Position numbers and translations under genes: made by a program | Notes under the pieces: model-generated | Database searches by the model: none | What the model was told of the DNA's origin: nothing | The model's input: the letters and a program-made list of their open reading frames with translations, nothing else | Part shown: positions 63,522 through 64,000 of the stretch, piece by piece | How the letters are laid out: every line of letters begins with the position of its first letter | Numbering within the stretch: the first letter of the stretch is position 1 | NCBI GenBank assembly: GCA_026419775.2 | Contig: JAOPGA020000927.1 | Coordinates: 1 to 64,000 of the forward strand | Length of the DNA: 64,000 nucleotides | Source: Acrasis kona | Taxonomy: Eukaryota; Heterolobosea; Eutetramitea; Acrasida; Acrasidae | Direction: 5' to 3'

Positions 63522-64000
63522 TTATTTTCTTTTTTGGTTTTTTTGTACATCTTGGTTTTCGAACATGTCCAACACTTGTTGTGCACTTGTCGCTAAATCA
63601 GGTTGCTTGTCTTCTCTAACTCTTACAAACCTTGGGAACCTCAAACCAATTCCTTTACCTCCCTGCTCTAAAATGTTTTGTGCTGCTCTATGGGCAGGAG
63701 AGATTGTTAAATCAGCAGCTTTGATTTCCCAAACCTGAGTGGCCTCAAACCATACATCCGCCTTTACACTGTCTCCGTATTCGTAATAACTTTTAGGGCC
63801 TTCAATTAGGTTACCTCTTAATTCACCACTAAGCTTTGCCAACATCTCGTCGCTGAAACCGGATCCAATCTTACATGTCGTCTGATAAGCTTCATTGTCT
63901 GGATCGTAACAAGCCAGTAAGAATCCTCCAAAGAGACCTGCACGTTTACCTTTACCATAATAAGCACCTATGGGAACCAAATCAAAACTGTCGCCCACAC
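63522..64000 (-). CDS. LIG1: DNA ligase I, C-terminal part (5' end outside window)
   Basis: The frame is open from the right edge to the stop at 63522. The segment shows the OB-fold part of ATP-dependent DNA ligase I: 'GDSFDLVPIGAYYGKGKRAG', 'GGFLLACYDPDNEAYQTTCK', 'KIGSGFSDE', 'WEIKAADLTISPAHRAA' and 'GLRFPRFVRVREDKQPDLAT'. It joins Okazaki fragments and repair nicks in the nucleus. The end VQKNQKRK is basic. The gene is convergent with the small GTPase, 21 bp apart. Confidence 0.93.
   Translation of the reverse strand, partial: VGDSFDLVPIGAYYGKGKRAGLFGGFLLACYDPDNEAYQTTCKIGSGFSDEMLAKLSGELRGNLIEGPKSYYEYGDSVKADVWFEATQVWEIKAADLTISPAHRAAQNILEQGGKGIGLRFPRFVRVREDKQPDLATSAQQVLDMFENQDVQKNQKRK

Overview
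The window is nuclear DNA from a gene-dense, intron-containing unicellular eukaryote. Evidence for this is spliceosomal introns of only 35-46 nt with GT..AG ends, AATAAA-type polyadenylation signals close to stop codons, TATA boxes about 35-55 nt upstream of several start codons, and eukaryote-only genes (ribosomal protein eL6, DNA ligase I, F-box, MYND, Rab-like GTPase, SRA-YDG). The combination of polycystin-like adhesion receptors, dictyostelid-style terpene synthase, elicitor-type transglutaminase and Crinkler-like proteins suggests a free-living amoeboid protist. A heterolobosean of the Acrasis/Naegleria kind is my best guess, by inference only.

Layout. 0-12 kb: a secreted Lys/Gly-rich protein running off the left edge, a small secreted ependymin/LolA-like protein, a secreted GH43-like glycosidase, two unrecognised proteins, an F-box protein fused to a degenerate Rho GTPase, an MMACHC-like cobalamin protein, a GT61 glycosyltransferase with a PSI domain, and a secreted Vps62-like protein. 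12-20 kb: an unknown nuclear-type protein, a decayed locus, an EF-hand protein, a four-exon fatty-acid oxidation alpha subunit ending in a possible peroxisomal signal, and an SRA-YDG protein.

20.4-37.1 kb is dominated by one gene for a protein of about 5,550 residues: signal peptide, two LamG-type domains, about 3,300 residues of Thr/Pro mucin-like repeats with N-glycosylation sequons, EGF modules, an REJ/PKD-like region, a GAIN/GPS-like site and a polycystin-1-like membrane region without a PLAT domain.

37-52 kb is more accessory in character: an elicitor-type transglutaminase, a gene-poor stretch with tandem repeats, at least three decayed coding regions, and a Crinkler/RHS-like P-loop NTPase plus nuclease-fold protein. 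The last carries two ubiquitin-like C-terminal modules on exons flanked by near-identical phase-1 introns. A papain-family protease, a MYND-methyltransferase fusion and a divergent kinase follow. 52-64 kb returns to compact genes: a UBL-R3H-dual-specificity phosphatase, a secreted Cys-rich protein, a C2-RCC1 protein, eL6, small unknown genes, a class I terpene synthase next to an NmrA-like reductase, a four-exon Rab-like GTPase and the C-terminus of DNA ligase I.

Genes are mostly transcribed independently. Convergent pairs end within 9-50 bp of one another. Start codons were placed at the first suitable ATG, and multi-exon genes were assembled by hand from splice signals and frame continuity.
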